Shown here piece after piece: positions 1-9,770 of a stretch of 64,000 nucleotides of DNA. Location: contig NZ_JAVRBG010000006.1 in NCBI RefSeq assembly GCF_031845265.1, positions 62,001-126,000 of the forward strand. The letters are read 5' to 3'. The notes beneath the pieces were generated by a model, which was not told where the DNA came from, ran no database searches, and saw only the letters and a list, made by a program, of their open reading frames with translations. The position numbers were made by a program, and so were the translations under genes. Within the stretch, counting starts at the first letter, position 1; every line of letters begins with the position of its first letter. The DNA is from Mesonia ostreae (GTDB lineage: Bacteria; Bacteroidota; Bacteroidia; Flavobacteriales; Flavobacteriaceae).

Positions 1-1
1 A

Positions 2-319
2 GCAGATAGAAATAGTCGGTTTTTCTACAACCAGATGAAAGGTAAAATGGAAAATCAAGTGCTTCAACAGAAAATAAAGCATACGTATATCTTACGTCCT
101 TCTTTAATTTCCGGTAAACGGAAAGAAAAAAGAACGTTTGAATTTCTTTGGAAACAAATCAAGAAAGTTGCAAACCTCTTTATGATGGGATCTTTAAAAA
201 AGTTTAGATCTATTTCTGCGGAAAATATTGCAAAAGCTATGATTGTTTTAGCGAATGCACCACAAGATGAAAGAATTATAGAGTCTCACGAGATAAATAA
301 GATAGGAAGCAAAACTTAA
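2..319 (+). CDS. NAD(P)-binding atypical SDR oxidoreductase, C-terminal part
   Basis: The open frame runs in from the left edge of the window, so only the last ~105 residues are present. The visible part carries S-R-x-F-Y-N-x-M-K-G-x-M-E followed by L-R-P-S-L-I-x-G, the pattern of the active-site Tyr/Lys region and substrate side of NAD(P)H-binding atypical short-chain dehydrogenases (HTATIP2/YbjT-like nucleoside-sugar-epimerase relatives). An internal ATG at 35 exists, but homology starts before it, so it is not the true start. The substrate is unknown. It ends about 90 bases before a lytic transglycosylase gene on the same strand. Confidence 0.7.
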   Translation, partial: ADRNSRFFYNQMKGKMENQVLQQKIKHTYILRPSLISGKRKEKRTFEFLWKQIKKVANLFMMGSLKKFRSISAENIAKAMIVLANAPQDERIIESHEINKIGSKT

Positions 320-409
320 TTATAACTAGTTAAAGATGTTTGATTTACGTTTTAGAAAAGAGATTTGTTAATTTTTTTGTAACTTAAGTTTTCACTCTTA
401 CGCTGCTTT

Positions 410-1897
410 ATGGTCTATAACTACCTTTCAAAAATTTATGTACATCTTGGTATCTTGCTATTATTTTTACTATTGGGGGGCTGTAAGACAGAGACCAGTG
501 GTAAAAAATTCTTGGATGAAAATGTACCAAGTGAACCAAAAATACAACGTGATTTAGAAGAAATAAAAGCAGATGGAAAACTTACCGTCATCACCATTTA
601 TAATTCTACTGGCTACTTTATTTATCGCGGAAAACCTATGGGTTTTGAATATGAATTGGTAGAACGATTAGCCAAAAAGTTGAATTTAGAATTGGAGATA
701 AAAGTCGCCAAAGATATAGATCAACTCTTTACTATGCTTAATCGCGGGGATGGAGATCTCATTGCGTACGGCTTATCCATTACAGAGGCTCGAAAAAAAA
801 TCATAGAATTTACCAATCCGCTTTACCTTACGCATCAGGTTTTAGTACAGCGAAAGCCAAGCAATTGGAGAAAGTTACCAGGATATAAAGTAAAAAGACA
901 ACTTATTGAAGATCCAGTAGATTTAATAGGAAAAACGGTACACGTAAGAAAAAATTCCTCTTATTATGAACGGCTTCATAATTTAGAAGAAGAGATTGGG
1001 GGAGATATTGATATCGTAACCTTACCAGGAGATAAAACGACCGATGAAATAATAAAAATGGTTGTTGATGACAGTATAGACTTCACGATTTCTGACGATA
1101 ATGTGGCTTCCATTAATCAGACGTATTATCCTATTTTAGATATAGAAACCGATGTGAGTTTTTCCCAACGCATAGGTTGGGCGGTTCGTAAAAACTCTCC
1201 AGCGTTTTTAGCAGAAGTAAATGATTGGATAGAGAAGGGCAAGAAAAAAGATTTTTACTATGTCGTTTACAGCAAATACTTCAAAAATAAAAAATCATAT
1301 AGTCGCAGGATTAAGAGTGAATTCTACAGTAAAAACGAAGGTAAGATAAGTGAATATGATCCTATGATAAAGACCAATGCAAAAAGAATAGGATGGGATT
1401 GGCGTTTGCTTAGTTCTTTGGTATATCAAGAATCTCGTTTTAAACCTACAGAAAAATCTTGGGCTGGCGCAGGCGGTTTAATGCAAATTATGCCAGCTAC
1501 TGCCAAAGAATTGGGCATTGATGATATACACAACCCCAAAGAAAATTTAAAAGCTGGAGTGCTTTACTTAGAGCAAATGCGTGAGAAGTTTAGTAAGGTT
1601 ACGGACAGTGTTCAGAAAATAAAATTTACAATGGCGGCGTATAATGCAGGTTTAGGCCACGTTCGTGATGCACAACGACTTACCAAAGCAGCAGGAGAAA
1701 ATCATTTGGTTTGGGACGACCACGTAGAAGATTTTATGCTAAAATTAAGTTCTCGAGAATTTTATAGCAAACCAGAAGTTAAATACGGTTTTGTTCGTGG
1801 GAGAGAACCATTTTTATATGTTAAAGAAATATTTTTGCGTTACGATCATTACCGCGGTCTTATTCCTTTAATCACGCCCAAAAACGATAAAAAATAA
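410..1897 (+). CDS. mltF: MltF-like membrane-bound lytic murein transglycosylase
   Basis: Lipoprotein of 495 residues. A signal peptide ends in lipobox L-L-G-G-C with Cys25 as the lipidation site. A periplasmic substrate-binding (SBP_bac_3) module follows at roughly residues 50-290 (I-T-I-Y-N-S-T-G-Y-F-I-Y-R-G, G-F-E-Y-E-L). The C-terminal SLT/lysozyme-like domain has catalytic Glu341 in Y-Q-E-S-R-F and the motifs G-A-G-G-L-M-Q-I-M-P and A-A-Y-N-A-G. This is the MltF architecture: it cleaves peptidoglycan to 1,6-anhydro-muropeptides, and the binding domain is thought to modulate activity. The stop codon shares one base with the start of the CYTH gene, so the two are co-translated. The 5' leader contains T-rich sequence but no clear promoter. 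Confidence 0.88.
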   Translation: MVYNYLSKIYVHLGILLLFLLLGGCKTETSGKKFLDENVPSEPKIQRDLEEIKADGKLTVITIYNSTGYFIYRGKPMGFEYELVERLAKKLNLELEIKVAKDIDQLFTMLNRGDGDLIAYGLSITEARKKIIEFTNPLYLTHQVLVQRKPSNWRKLPGYKVKRQLIEDPVDLIGKTVHVRKNSSYYERLHNLEEEIGGDIDIVTLPGDKTTDEIIKMVVDDSIDFTISDDNVASINQTYYPILDIETDVSFSQRIGWAVRKNSPAFLAEVNDWIEKGKKKDFYYVVYSKYFKNKKSYSRRIKSEFYSKNEGKISEYDPMIKTNAKRIGWDWRLLSSLVYQESRFKPTEKSWAGAGGLMQIMPATAKELGIDDIHNPKENLKAGVLYLEQMREKFSKVTDSVQKIKFTMAAYNAGLGHVRDAQRLTKAAGENHLVWDDHVEDFMLKLSSREFYSKPEVKYGFVRGREPFLYVKEIFLRYDHYRGLIPLITPKNDKK

Positions 1898-2370
1898 TGC
1901 AAGAAATAGAACGAAAATTTTTACTAAAAAATGATTCCTTTAAAAAAGAGGCTTATAATTCTTATAGCATTAAGCAGGCTTATCTTAACTCTCATAAAGA
2001 AAGAACTACGCGTATTCGCATTAGGGGAGAGGAAGCATTTATTACAGTAAAAGGAAAGTCTTCTAAAAGTGGCTTATCTAGGTTTGAGTGGGAGAAAAAT
2101 ATCTCTATCGCTGAAGCGGAAGAATTGCTGCAACTTTGCGAACCGGGAAGAATTGAAAAAACACGTTTCTTGGTAAAAGTAGATCATCACATCTTTGAAG
2201 TAGACGAATTTTATAAGGAAAATGAAGGATTAATAATTGCTGAAGTAGAGTTATCTTCAGAAAATGAAAAAGTGAAATTACCTAATTGGATTGCAGAAGA
2301 AGTAACTGGAGATAAAAAATACTACAACTCTTATTTAATTCAGAATCCTTATAAAAATTGGAAAAAATAG
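1897..2370 (+). CDS. CYTH domain protein (triphosphate tunnel phosphohydrolase)
   Basis: A 157-residue protein beginning with the CYTH signature E-I-E-R-K-F-L (residues 3-9), followed by alternating basic and acidic strands (R-I-R-I-R-G, I-T-V-K-G-K, F-E-W-E-K, F-E-V-D-E-F, I-I-A-E-V-E-L) that build the tunnel binding a metal-triphosphate. Family members hydrolyse inorganic tripolyphosphate or nucleoside triphosphates, or act as class IV adenylate cyclases; the short single-domain form favours triphosphatase. The start overlaps the stop of the upstream transglycosylase by one base, so the pair forms an operon. A bidirectional terminator candidate follows at about 2536-2578. Confidence 0.85.
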   Translation: MQEIERKFLLKNDSFKKEAYNSYSIKQAYLNSHKERTTRIRIRGEEAFITVKGKSSKSGLSRFEWEKNISIAEAEELLQLCEPGRIEKTRFLVKVDHHIFEVDEFYKENEGLIIAEVELSSENEKVKLPNWIAEEVTGDKKYYNSYLIQNPYKNWKK

Positions 2371-2402
2371 CTAAATATCAGCTTTCTTTTGAAAAATAAG
2401 TA

Positions 2403-2463
2403 TTGTAAGCTTGAGCAGTCGAAAGGTTAAACCATGACGTCTCGACTTCGCTCAAAGTGACAT
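2403..2463. repeat. Interspersed imperfect palindrome
   Basis: TTGAGCAGTCGA on the left pairs imperfectly with TCGACTTCGCTCAA on the right, followed by AGTGACAT. It resembles the TTCGAC...GCTCAGTGTGAC palindromes around 12.4-13.0 kb and is probably a diverged member of the same intergenic repeat family. Confidence 0.5.
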
Positions 2464-2535
2464 CGGAATTATTATTTGATTACATTAGATTCTATAAGAG
2501 ATCCTTACTCTTTCTAGATTGAATGAAACTAAAAT

Positions 2536-2578
2536 GCGAGGGAAATTGTAACTTCCAATTCCCTCGAATTTTAATTTT
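2536..2578. terminator. Bidirectional terminator between convergent genes
   Basis: Stem CGAGGGAAATTG / CAATTCCCTCG with one bulged base, flanked by AATTTTAATTTT on the right and by AAAAT on the left. It lies between the convergent CYTH gene (+) and outer-membrane protein gene (-), where a shared terminator is expected. Confidence 0.6.
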
Positions 2579-2608
2579 AGGGTTTCAGCAAATAGAACTA
2601 GTATTCAG

Positions 2609-3475
2609 TTATAATCTAAAAATACCACCAAACATTACGGTAGGTTGAAAATAGAAAAAATCTTGTGAGGCTTTGTCAGATTTAGATTGGGTGGTTCTAA
2701 TATCTGGCATATTGATGTATCCCTCTTTAGCTTCCGCTTGAATAAAAAAGTGCTTAAAAAAGGTAAAGTTAATACCTTGTTTTAGTGAAAGGCCAAAACC
2801 TGCCAAATGAAATTGATCGTAGCGCTCACGGTCTAAAATAGTAGCATTCGTTTTTGGTACTATTGCTCCAACTCCAACTCCTTCAGTAATGTTAATTTGA
2901 AAAATATCTGTATTCCACTCAAAGCCTAGTAGCTTTCCAAGATCATCGTAACGAGAAAATTCAAAGCTAGCGTAATTAAGTCCGTCGGTGTGTTCTAGGT
3001 GTAAAAAATCATCGTCGATTTTAGTTGGAGCGTTGTTATATTCTCCATTATAGGTATCGCCAACGGGAGAAGATACATTAATATAGCCGCTCACGTTTGC
3101 AATTTGGTTGGACATCACGTACTTCATATGATCTACTCCTACAGAGATATTGTAATGGTCAGAAATAAAATATCCAATTCTATAATTGTTCTGCGGAATG
3201 GTTACGCGATCTGGTTGAAGATAATCCCGAAACGTGATTGGTTTAGGTTTATCGTGCGCTTTAGCATTTTTAATGGTAAAGTCATAATCACTTCCTGTAA
3301 AATGAATATCAGATTTGGTAAAATAGCCTCGGTTCCAACCCCAATTTACAAAGATTTTACCTTTGTTATGGGAGGTATATAAATCTGTTAAACCTGTGGT
3401 TGTAGTTTGTGCATTTATTCTTTTACCAAGAAGCATTCCCGTAATAAGAGACAGGATTAGAGTTATTTTATTCAT
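2609..3475 (-). CDS. Predicted outer-membrane beta-barrel protein
   Basis: 288 residues from the Met at 3475, chosen because it begins a clean signal peptide (K-I-T-L-I-L-S-L-I-T-G-M-L-L-G ... N-A-Q). An in-frame upstream Met at 3523 would place 16 extra residues before it and lies inside the upstream terminator hairpin region. The rest is rich in alternating aromatic/hydrophobic strands and ends F-G-G-I-F-R-L, which suggests a barrel closed in the outer membrane. No specific family recognised. It follows the RND efflux operon on the same strand but is separated from it by a terminator hairpin, so it is probably an independent unit. Confidence 0.65.
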   Translation of the reverse strand: MNKITLILSLITGMLLGKRINAQTTTTGLTDLYTSHNKGKIFVNWGWNRGYFTKSDIHFTGSDYDFTIKNAKAHDKPKPITFRDYLQPDRVTIPQNNYRIGYFISDHYNISVGVDHMKYVMSNQIANVSGYINVSSPVGDTYNGEYNNAPTKIDDDFLHLEHTDGLNYASFEFSRYDDLGKLLGFEWNTDIFQINITEGVGVGAIVPKTNATILDRERYDQFHLAGFGLSLKQGINFTFFKHFFIQAEAKEGYINMPDIRTTQSKSDKASQDFFYFQPTVMFGGIFRL

Positions 3476-3494
3476 GAAATGGATTGAAAGTAAA

Positions 3495-3530
3495 TAAAAA
3501 CCGTTTCGTACCATAATTTGCACGAAACGG
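3495..3530 (-). terminator. Terminator of the RND efflux operon
   Basis: CCGTTTCGT (3501-3509) pairs perfectly with ACGAAACGG (3522-3530). Reading the minus strand, the stem is followed by TTTTTATTT. It lies just after the stop of the efflux channel gene (3558). Confidence 0.65.
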
Positions 3531-3557
3531 ATAAGAATAAGGAGTTAAGCATTTATT

Positions 3558-4955
3558 TTATTGCCAGCCTCCACCTAAAGCTTCATATAAATTCACCATA
3601 GAATTTAACTGGCTATATTTAGCACTAATTAGGTCTAAACGAGAATTTAGAGCATTTTCTCTAGCGGTTAACACCTCTAAGTAATTGGCTAAACCATTAT
3701 TTAATAATTCTTCAGAATATTGAGTAGCTAAATCATAAGCTTCAAATTCTTTTTGCTTCACCTCTATCTTATCTGTAGATGATTCATAATTATATAATGC
3801 GTCTGAAACTTCTTTACTAGCAATTAAAAAGGCTTGTCTAAATTGTAGACGAGCTTGTTCTTGCTGTGATTGAGCAACTTCGTATTGCGTTCTAATTTGC
3901 CTTTTATTAAAAATAGGTTGCGTAAGACCTCCTATAATATTAGCAAATAAAGAATTGGTATCAAAAAGACTATCAAAACTTAAAGCTTGTAAACCTCCTG
4001 TTGCATTCAACGTAAGCGATGGATAAAAATTAGCACGGGCTACATTGGTTAGCTCAAAAGCGTTTCTTAAACTGTATTCTGCAGCCATTAAATCGGGTCT
4101 GTTTTTTAACAATTGGGCAGGAACTCCCGTTTTTAACTCGGTTTCAATTTCTTGGTTTTCTAAATCTGTTCTTGCAATAGCGGTAGCTTCTTTTCCTAAT
4201 AAAATAGACATGGTATTTTCCAATAGCCTAATTTGATTATTGATATCTATTAAAATGGCTTTTGCAGTGTACAGTTGAGCTTCGGTTTGCTTTACGCCAA
4301 CTTCGGTAATGTTCCCTGCGTCTTTTAAAGCTTTATTGGTTTCTAAGCTTTTTTCACGATTTTCAATAGTAATTTCCGTTACTTTTTTCTTTTCATCTAA
4401 AGAAAGTAATTGATAATACGTAGAAGCGATATTAGAAACCAATGCCGTTTTAACCGCTTGATGAGCCGCTACACTTTGTAGGTAGCCTGCTTCATAAGCT
4501 CTTTTATTACTTCTTATTTTTCCCCAAATATCAGCTTCCCAAGAAAGGTTGGCACTAAGCTCATATTGATCTAAAGAAGAATTAAGTCCTCCAAACTGAC
4601 TGTTAGAAGAAACTTCTTGATGCGTTACACTAGCATTTGCACCAATGCTGGGCAAATAACCTGCTTTACCTTGCTTTAAGTAAGCCTCTGCAGCTATAAT
4701 TTGCTGCAGGGCTACCCTAATATCAATATTATTTTGTAAACCTTCATCTATATGCTGTTGCAAAACAGCATCTGTAAACAAATCTTTCCAAGAAACATCA
4801 GCCATAGTGATGCTATCTTGTGGAAGTGAATCTGTTCTAAAGTTCTCGTCTTTTATGATCTCTGGTTGTTCATAATCTTTTGCTGCAAAACACGATACCA
4901 ATAAAAATGGTAGCGCTCCTGCAAGTAAAAAGGTATATATTCTATTCTTTTTCAT
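3558..4955 (-). CDS. RND efflux outer-membrane channel (TolC/OprM/NodT family)
   Basis: 465 residues. Signal peptide with lipobox L-L-V-S-C, as usual for the OprM/CmeC branch of outer-membrane factors. Two OEP repeats of long amphipathic helices are visible (S-W-E-A-D-I-W-G-K-I-R-S near the first, a diagnostic NodT-type motif; L-L-K-N-R-P-D-L-M-A-A-E before the second), and the C-terminus is G-G-G-W-Q. It forms the trimeric exit duct of the tripartite pump. Its ATG overlaps the stop of the pump gene by one base, indicating translational coupling. Confidence 0.93.
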   Translation of the reverse strand: MKKNRIYTFLLAGALPFLLVSCFAAKDYEQPEIIKDENFRTDSLPQDSITMADVSWKDLFTDAVLQQHIDEGLQNNIDIRVALQQIIAAEAYLKQGKAGYLPSIGANASVTHQEVSSNSQFGGLNSSLDQYELSANLSWEADIWGKIRSNKRAYEAGYLQSVAAHQAVKTALVSNIASTYYQLLSLDEKKKVTEITIENREKSLETNKALKDAGNITEVGVKQTEAQLYTAKAILIDINNQIRLLENTMSILLGKEATAIARTDLENQEIETELKTGVPAQLLKNRPDLMAAEYSLRNAFELTNVARANFYPSLTLNATGGLQALSFDSLFDTNSLFANIIGGLTQPIFNKRQIRTQYEVAQSQQEQARLQFRQAFLIASKEVSDALYNYESSTDKIEVKQKEFEAYDLATQYSEELLNNGLANYLEVLTARENALNSRLDLISAKYSQLNSMVNLYEALGGGWQ

Positions 4956-7900
4956 TATGCATTTGTTTCTTGTAGTTCATTAGATTCTTCTTCACTCTCT
5001 AAATTAGTTCTGCCAAAGAACTTTTCTTGTAACCATTGAAAGAAGATATATAAAATAGGAATAATAAAAACGCCTAAGATGGTTCCAATTAGCAAACCGC
5101 CAACAGCTCCTGTACCAATAGACCTATTCCCTTCTGCACCAGTACCTGTAGCAAAAACAAGCGGCATTAACCCAACAATAAATGCTAAAGAAGTCATTAA
5201 AATAGGTCTTAATCTTACTTTAGCACCATCAAACGCAGCTTCTACAATGCTCATTCCTTCTCGTCTACGTTGCATCGCAAACTCCACAATAAGAATGGCA
5301 TTTTTGGCCAACAGCCCCACCAACATAATCAATGCAATTTGAAAATAAATGTTGGCTTGTAAGCCCATAAAATAAGTGACTAAATAAGCGCCCATTACAC
5401 CCACTGGAAGTGAGAATAACACCGCAAATGGAATTAAAAAGCTTTCATATTGAGCAGACAGAATAAAGTACACAAAAAGAATACTTAATAAGAAAATATA
5501 AAAAGCTTGAGATCCTGCACTTACTTCCTCACGAGTCAACCCAGAATAACCAATACTAAAATCGCTAGATAGTTTTGAAGCTTCTTCTTGTAAAGCCGCA
5601 ATAGCGTCCCCAGAAGAGAATCCTGGTGCAGATGCTCCACTAATACTAGCCGAATTAAATAAGTTAAAACGGGTTACAGATTGAGGTCCATAAACTCTTT
5701 TTAGATTAATATATTCTGTAATGGGAGACATTTCTCCTTGGTCATTACGTACGTACAAAGAATTTAGATCTTCTACCGTTGCTCTATCTTCTGGTAATCC
5801 TTGAATATAAACTCGGTATTGTTTACCATACCTAGAGAAATCGGCTGCAAAGATACTACCAATATAACCCTGAAGCGTTCCAAAAATGGTCGATACAGAA
5901 ACGCCGCTATCCTTTGTTTTTGCAATATCTATATCCAATTCATATTGAGGATAGTTCGTATTAAAAGAACTTTGGGCATATAAAATTTCTGGACGTTGTG
6001 ATAAGGTTCCCAATAATTGTTGAGCTTGATCGTCTAAGTTATCAAAACTACCTCCTGAACGATCCAAAAGTTTAAATTCAAAACCAGCAGAGACTCCAAA
6101 TCCAGGGATACTGGGAGGAGTAAAGAAAATCATCTCTGCTTCAGGAATCTGTGCTCCTGCTCCAAAAAGTTGACCTGTGATCGACTCAGATGAAAGTGCA
6201 TCCGTTTCTCGTTCTCCCCAAGGCGCTAATCGTATAAAGGCAATGGCAAAGTTACTCCCTTGTCCACTAATTAAACTAAATCCATTTACTACGGTTACCC
6301 CAGTAACACCATCAATTTGGTTAGCTTTAGTTTTTAATTGATTAGTAACCGCTACCGTTCTATCTAAAGAAGAACCAGGTGGCAACTCAATATTGGCAAA
6401 TAATACGCCTCGATCTTCATTAGGTACAAAACCTGTTGGTGTATTTTCTACTCCTATATAAATTCCTGCTACCGCTAATAATAAGATAACGGGAGTGATC
6501 CATTTATATTTAAATAAAAAGGATAAGCTATTTACATAACGATTAGTAGTCGCTTCAAAAGCGACGTTAAATTTATGATAGAATTTTTGTAACCAGCTTT
6601 TATCTTTGTATTTCTTATCGTGATCTGGACTTTTAAGAAACAGAGCACATAAAGCCGGACTTAAGGTTAAAGCGTTTACTGCAGAAATAACAATGGCTAC
6701 AATAAGGGTGATACCAAATTGCTCATAGAATACTCCCGTAGGTCCTGTAATAAAGGTAACAGGAATAAATACAGCCGCCATCACTAAGGTAATAGAGATA
6801 ATAGCCCCAGTAATCTCATCCATGGCTTTACGGGTAGCTGTAAGAGCCGACTTGGAGCCTTCTTCTAGTTTGGCATGGACAGCCTCAACGACGACAATAG
6901 CATCATCTACCACAATACCAATAGCTAGTACGAGTGCAAATAAAGTTAGGAGGTTAATCGAGTAACCAAATAAATTAAGAAAGAAGAATGTACCAATAAT
7001 AGAAACTGGTACCGCAATCGCTGGTATTAAGGTAGAACGTACATCTTGTAAGAAGATAAATACTACGATAAATACTAAAATAAAAGCTTCAATTAAAGTA
7101 GTAATTACTTTACTGATGGAAGCTTCTAAAAATTCGTTAGAATCTAAGTTGATATATACTTCCATCCCTTCTGGAAAATCTTTCTCAAACTCATCTAAAC
7201 TTTTGTGTATTTCGGCAATAATTTCTTGAGCGTTAGAACCAGGAGTTTGGTAAACAGCCATATTTACAGCAGGATGTCCGTTGGTAGTGGCCTGTACACT
7301 ATATCCTTGTGCATCTAGTTCTATCTCTGCCACATCGCCCAAGGTTAAATACTGCCCATTTTCTAATGCTTTGATTACAATACCTTCATATTGCTCTTCG
7401 GTTTTAAATCTACCGCTATATCTAATCACATACTCAAAAGCTTCTGCATTATTTTGTCCAACACTACCTGCTGCTGCCTCTTGGCTTTGCTCATTTATAG
7501 CCGCGGTTATATCAGCAGGAATTAAGTTGTAGGCCGCCAACTTTTCAGGTTGCAACCAAATTCGCATCGCATAGTCTCGGCTACCAAAAACACTTACATC
7601 TCCAACACCATCAATACGTTTTAATTCAGGAAGCACGTTAATATTTAAATAGTTTTGAATATAAGTAGCATCGTATTCCTTATTCTTAGAAAGAACAGCA
7701 AGGAACATCAAAGCACTGGTTTGCTGCTTCTGAGTAATTACACCTCCTTGTACTACCTCACGAGGCAATAATGAGCTTGCTCTGGCTACCCTATTTTGAA
7801 CATTTACCGAAGCAATATCTGCATCATAACCTTGCTCAAAGAAAACTTGAATTTGTGCTCTACCGCTATTACTCGCAGTAGAAGTAATGTAATCCATTCC

Positions 7901-8119
7901 TTCTACTCCGTTAATTTGTTCTTCTATAGGAATAATTACACTCTCTAAAACCGTCTGTGCGTTAGCTCCAGGAAAGTTCGCAGTTACCTGTACAGTAGGA
8001 GGAGCAATATCAGGATATTGGGAAACAGGAAGAGAAACAATTCCTAAGATTCCCAGAATAACGATAAGGACGGAAACCACCGTTGAAAGAACGGGTCTTT
8101 CTATAAATTTCTTTAACAT
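4955..8119 (-). CDS. RND multidrug efflux permease (AcrB/HAE1 family)
   Basis: 1054 residues, normal length for the HAE1 family. It starts M-L-K-K-F-I-E-R-P-V with TM1 immediately after, has the large periplasmic loops and twelve TM helices expected, and carries the TM4 proton-relay pair Asp405-Asp406 in G-I-V-V-D-D-A-I-V-V-V-E. The loops contain typical porter-domain text (F-P-G-A-N-A-Q-T-V; G-V-G-D-V-S-V-F-G). It is a proton-driven inner-membrane pump, probably exporting amphiphilic drugs, dyes or bile-like compounds; the substrate cannot be read from sequence. Fifteen bases separate it from the adaptor gene, and it overlaps the channel gene. Confidence 0.95.
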   Translation of the reverse strand: MLKKFIERPVLSTVVSVLIVILGILGIVSLPVSQYPDIAPPTVQVTANFPGANAQTVLESVIIPIEEQINGVEGMDYITSTASNSGRAQIQVFFEQGYDADIASVNVQNRVARASSLLPREVVQGGVITQKQQTSALMFLAVLSKNKEYDATYIQNYLNINVLPELKRIDGVGDVSVFGSRDYAMRIWLQPEKLAAYNLIPADITAAINEQSQEAAAGSVGQNNAEAFEYVIRYSGRFKTEEQYEGIVIKALENGQYLTLGDVAEIELDAQGYSVQATTNGHPAVNMAVYQTPGSNAQEIIAEIHKSLDEFEKDFPEGMEVYINLDSNEFLEASISKVITTLIEAFILVFIVVFIFLQDVRSTLIPAIAVPVSIIGTFFFLNLFGYSINLLTLFALVLAIGIVVDDAIVVVEAVHAKLEEGSKSALTATRKAMDEITGAIISITLVMAAVFIPVTFITGPTGVFYEQFGITLIVAIVISAVNALTLSPALCALFLKSPDHDKKYKDKSWLQKFYHKFNVAFEATTNRYVNSLSFLFKYKWITPVILLLAVAGIYIGVENTPTGFVPNEDRGVLFANIELPPGSSLDRTVAVTNQLKTKANQIDGVTGVTVVNGFSLISGQGSNFAIAFIRLAPWGERETDALSSESITGQLFGAGAQIPEAEMIFFTPPSIPGFGVSAGFEFKLLDRSGGSFDNLDDQAQQLLGTLSQRPEILYAQSSFNTNYPQYELDIDIAKTKDSGVSVSTIFGTLQGYIGSIFAADFSRYGKQYRVYIQGLPEDRATVEDLNSLYVRNDQGEMSPITEYINLKRVYGPQSVTRFNLFNSASISGASAPGFSSGDAIAALQEEASKLSSDFSIGYSGLTREEVSAGSQAFYIFLLSILFVYFILSAQYESFLIPFAVLFSLPVGVMGAYLVTYFMGLQANIYFQIALIMLVGLLAKNAILIVEFAMQRRREGMSIVEAAFDGAKVRLRPILMTSLAFIVGLMPLVFATGTGAEGNRSIGTGAVGGLLIGTILGVFIIPILYIFFQWLQEKFFGRTNLESEEESNELQETNA

Positions 8120-8134
8120 ATTTTCTGTTCTTTA

Positions 8135-9253
8135 TTATTTGAATACAGTTTCAATAGGTTTCGCAACACTATCAAAAGGCATGGGTTGAGGTTTAATAGG
8201 GGTGTTGGTTCTTAATTGTCCAACGCCTTGAGCAACAAATGGCTCTCCTTCCTTAATTCCAGACTTAACTACAATAAAATTATCTACTCTAGCTTGTACT
8301 TCAATAGGTTGGTTCACCGCTAGTGAGTCTCCTTGTACTCCATAAACATAAACTCTACCTTGACGCTCAAAACTAGATGACTCTGGCACTACTATAGCGT
8401 TTTCATAAGTTTCTGGAATAAGAACTCTTCCACTATTTCCGTCACTTAATAATCGGTTTGGGTTTGGGAATTGTGCTCTAAAACTAACCGCCCCTGTTTG
8501 TCTATTAATTTGACCAGACACCGTTTCAATAGTTCCATCTTCTGCATAAATAGTATTATTAGCCAATCTTAATTTTACCTCGGGAAAGTTTTTAATCTTG
8601 TCTTCAATATCCTTTCCTTCAGCTTCCGTTAAAAAGTTGAGGTATTGTTTTTCATTCATGCTAAAGAAAGCATACACATTATCCGTTTGAGAAACGGTAG
8701 TTAATACAGTTGTAGGGCTTACCAATGCGCCAGTTCTATAATTAATAGATCCCACATAACCTTCTACAGAACTTCTAATAGTGGCATATCCTATGTTAGC
8801 AGTCACACTATTATAACTTGCTTTTGCCTGTGCTAATTTTGCTTTAGCTGTTTCCAATTGAACAGCACTAATAATTTCTTTCTCTACTAAAGGTTTCAAT
8901 TTATCAACCTCTACTTGAGCTGCATTCACATTAGCTTTAGCAGCAGCAGCATCTTGAGTTAAACTTTCTGTTTCTAATGTAAATAAAACGGTACCTTTCT
9001 TTACTTTTTGTCCTGCGTCAACAAGTACTTCAGTAATATAACCAGATACTTTTGGTCTTACTTCACTATTAACCACCCCCTCAATACTTGCGGGATAAGA
9101 ATCATAACCCGTAAGTGTTTTTTTAACGGCTTTGGTTACCGGAAATGGCTTAGGGCCTTGGGCTTGTTGTTGACCTTGGGCATCACCACCACACGAGGTT
9201 AATGTAATAACAGAGAGCATTAATATGCTAAGGATAATACTATTTTTCTTCAT
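8135..9253 (-). CDS. RND efflux periplasmic adaptor (AcrA/MFP family)
   Basis: 372 residues. Signal peptide with lipobox L-T-S-C (Cys about residue 21) and a Gln-rich linker. The biotinyl-lipoyl-like domain (V-R-P-K-V-S-G-Y-I-T-E-V-L-V-D-A-G-Q-K-V-K-K-G) is split by a helical hairpin rich in Ala/Lys (about residues 95-145), then come beta-barrel and membrane-proximal domains. It bridges the inner-membrane pump and the outer-membrane channel. It is the first structural gene after the regulator, eight bases downstream of it. Confidence 0.93.
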   Translation of the reverse strand: MKKNSIILSILMLSVITLTSCGGDAQGQQQAQGPKPFPVTKAVKKTLTGYDSYPASIEGVVNSEVRPKVSGYITEVLVDAGQKVKKGTVLFTLETESLTQDAAAAKANVNAAQVEVDKLKPLVEKEIISAVQLETAKAKLAQAKASYNSVTANIGYATIRSSVEGYVGSINYRTGALVSPTTVLTTVSQTDNVYAFFSMNEKQYLNFLTEAEGKDIEDKIKNFPEVKLRLANNTIYAEDGTIETVSGQINRQTGAVSFRAQFPNPNRLLSDGNSGRVLIPETYENAIVVPESSSFERQGRVYVYGVQGDSLAVNQPIEVQARVDNFIVVKSGIKEGEPFVAQGVGQLRTNTPIKPQPMPFDSVAKPIETVFK

Positions 9254-9261
9254 GATTTTAT

Positions 9262-9750
9262 TTATTGCGTACGTTGTATTTCTGAAATTTTTTCAATCGT
9301 CTTCTTTAAATTATTTTGTTGATTGTTTAAGTATTCTTTATAAAGTAACCTAACCTGATGCTTGTGTTCTAATTCTTTTTCTTTTTCTGAAATCTTATTA
9401 AACTTATCGATCAAATCTATGATTTCTAGATCTGCTTTCACCTTGTCTAAGGTATCATTTAGGGCAATTTCTAGGTGATTCTTACTCGCTCTAAAATAAC
9501 GTTTCCTATCGCCAGGTTTGGTAAAATATTCAATACTTTTAAGTTGTAAAAGCAGATTAATATTGGTAGAGATAGAACTTTTACTTGCACAGGTTATTTT
9601 AGTAATATCATCAAAAGTTAAATCTTCTGTTGGAGATAAAATCAACAACCCTAAAATGCGAGCTGCTAGTGGGGTAATACTCATTTTTTTTTCAAAATGT
9701 ATCCCAATACGCTCTACCAGTTTTTGTTTTTTTTCAGAACAAGATTGCAT
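9262..9750 (-). CDS. GbsR/MarR-family transcriptional regulator of the efflux operon
   Basis: 162 residues. A winged-helix domain spans roughly residues 25-100: T-P-L-A-A-R-I-L-G-L-L-I-L-S-P-T-E-D-L-T-F-D-D-I-T, a recognition helix C-A-S-K-S-S-I-S-T-N-I-N-L-L, and a wing G-D-R-K-R-Y-F. This is the GbsR/MarR subgroup common in Bacteroidota. The C-terminal third is a long charged helix, probably for dimerisation. First gene of the efflux operon, so it is likely a repressor of itself and the pump. The candidate promoter with a GTTCG-n8-CGAAC operator lies 20-55 bases upstream. Confidence 0.85.
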   Translation of the reverse strand: MQSCSEKKQKLVERIGIHFEKKMSITPLAARILGLLILSPTEDLTFDDITKITCASKSSISTNINLLLQLKSIEYFTKPGDRKRYFRASKNHLEIALNDTLDKVKADLEIIDLIDKFNKISEKEKELEHKHQVRLLYKEYLNNQQNNLKKTIEKISEIQRTQ

Positions 9751-9770
9751 AACTATATCATTTGAGTTTG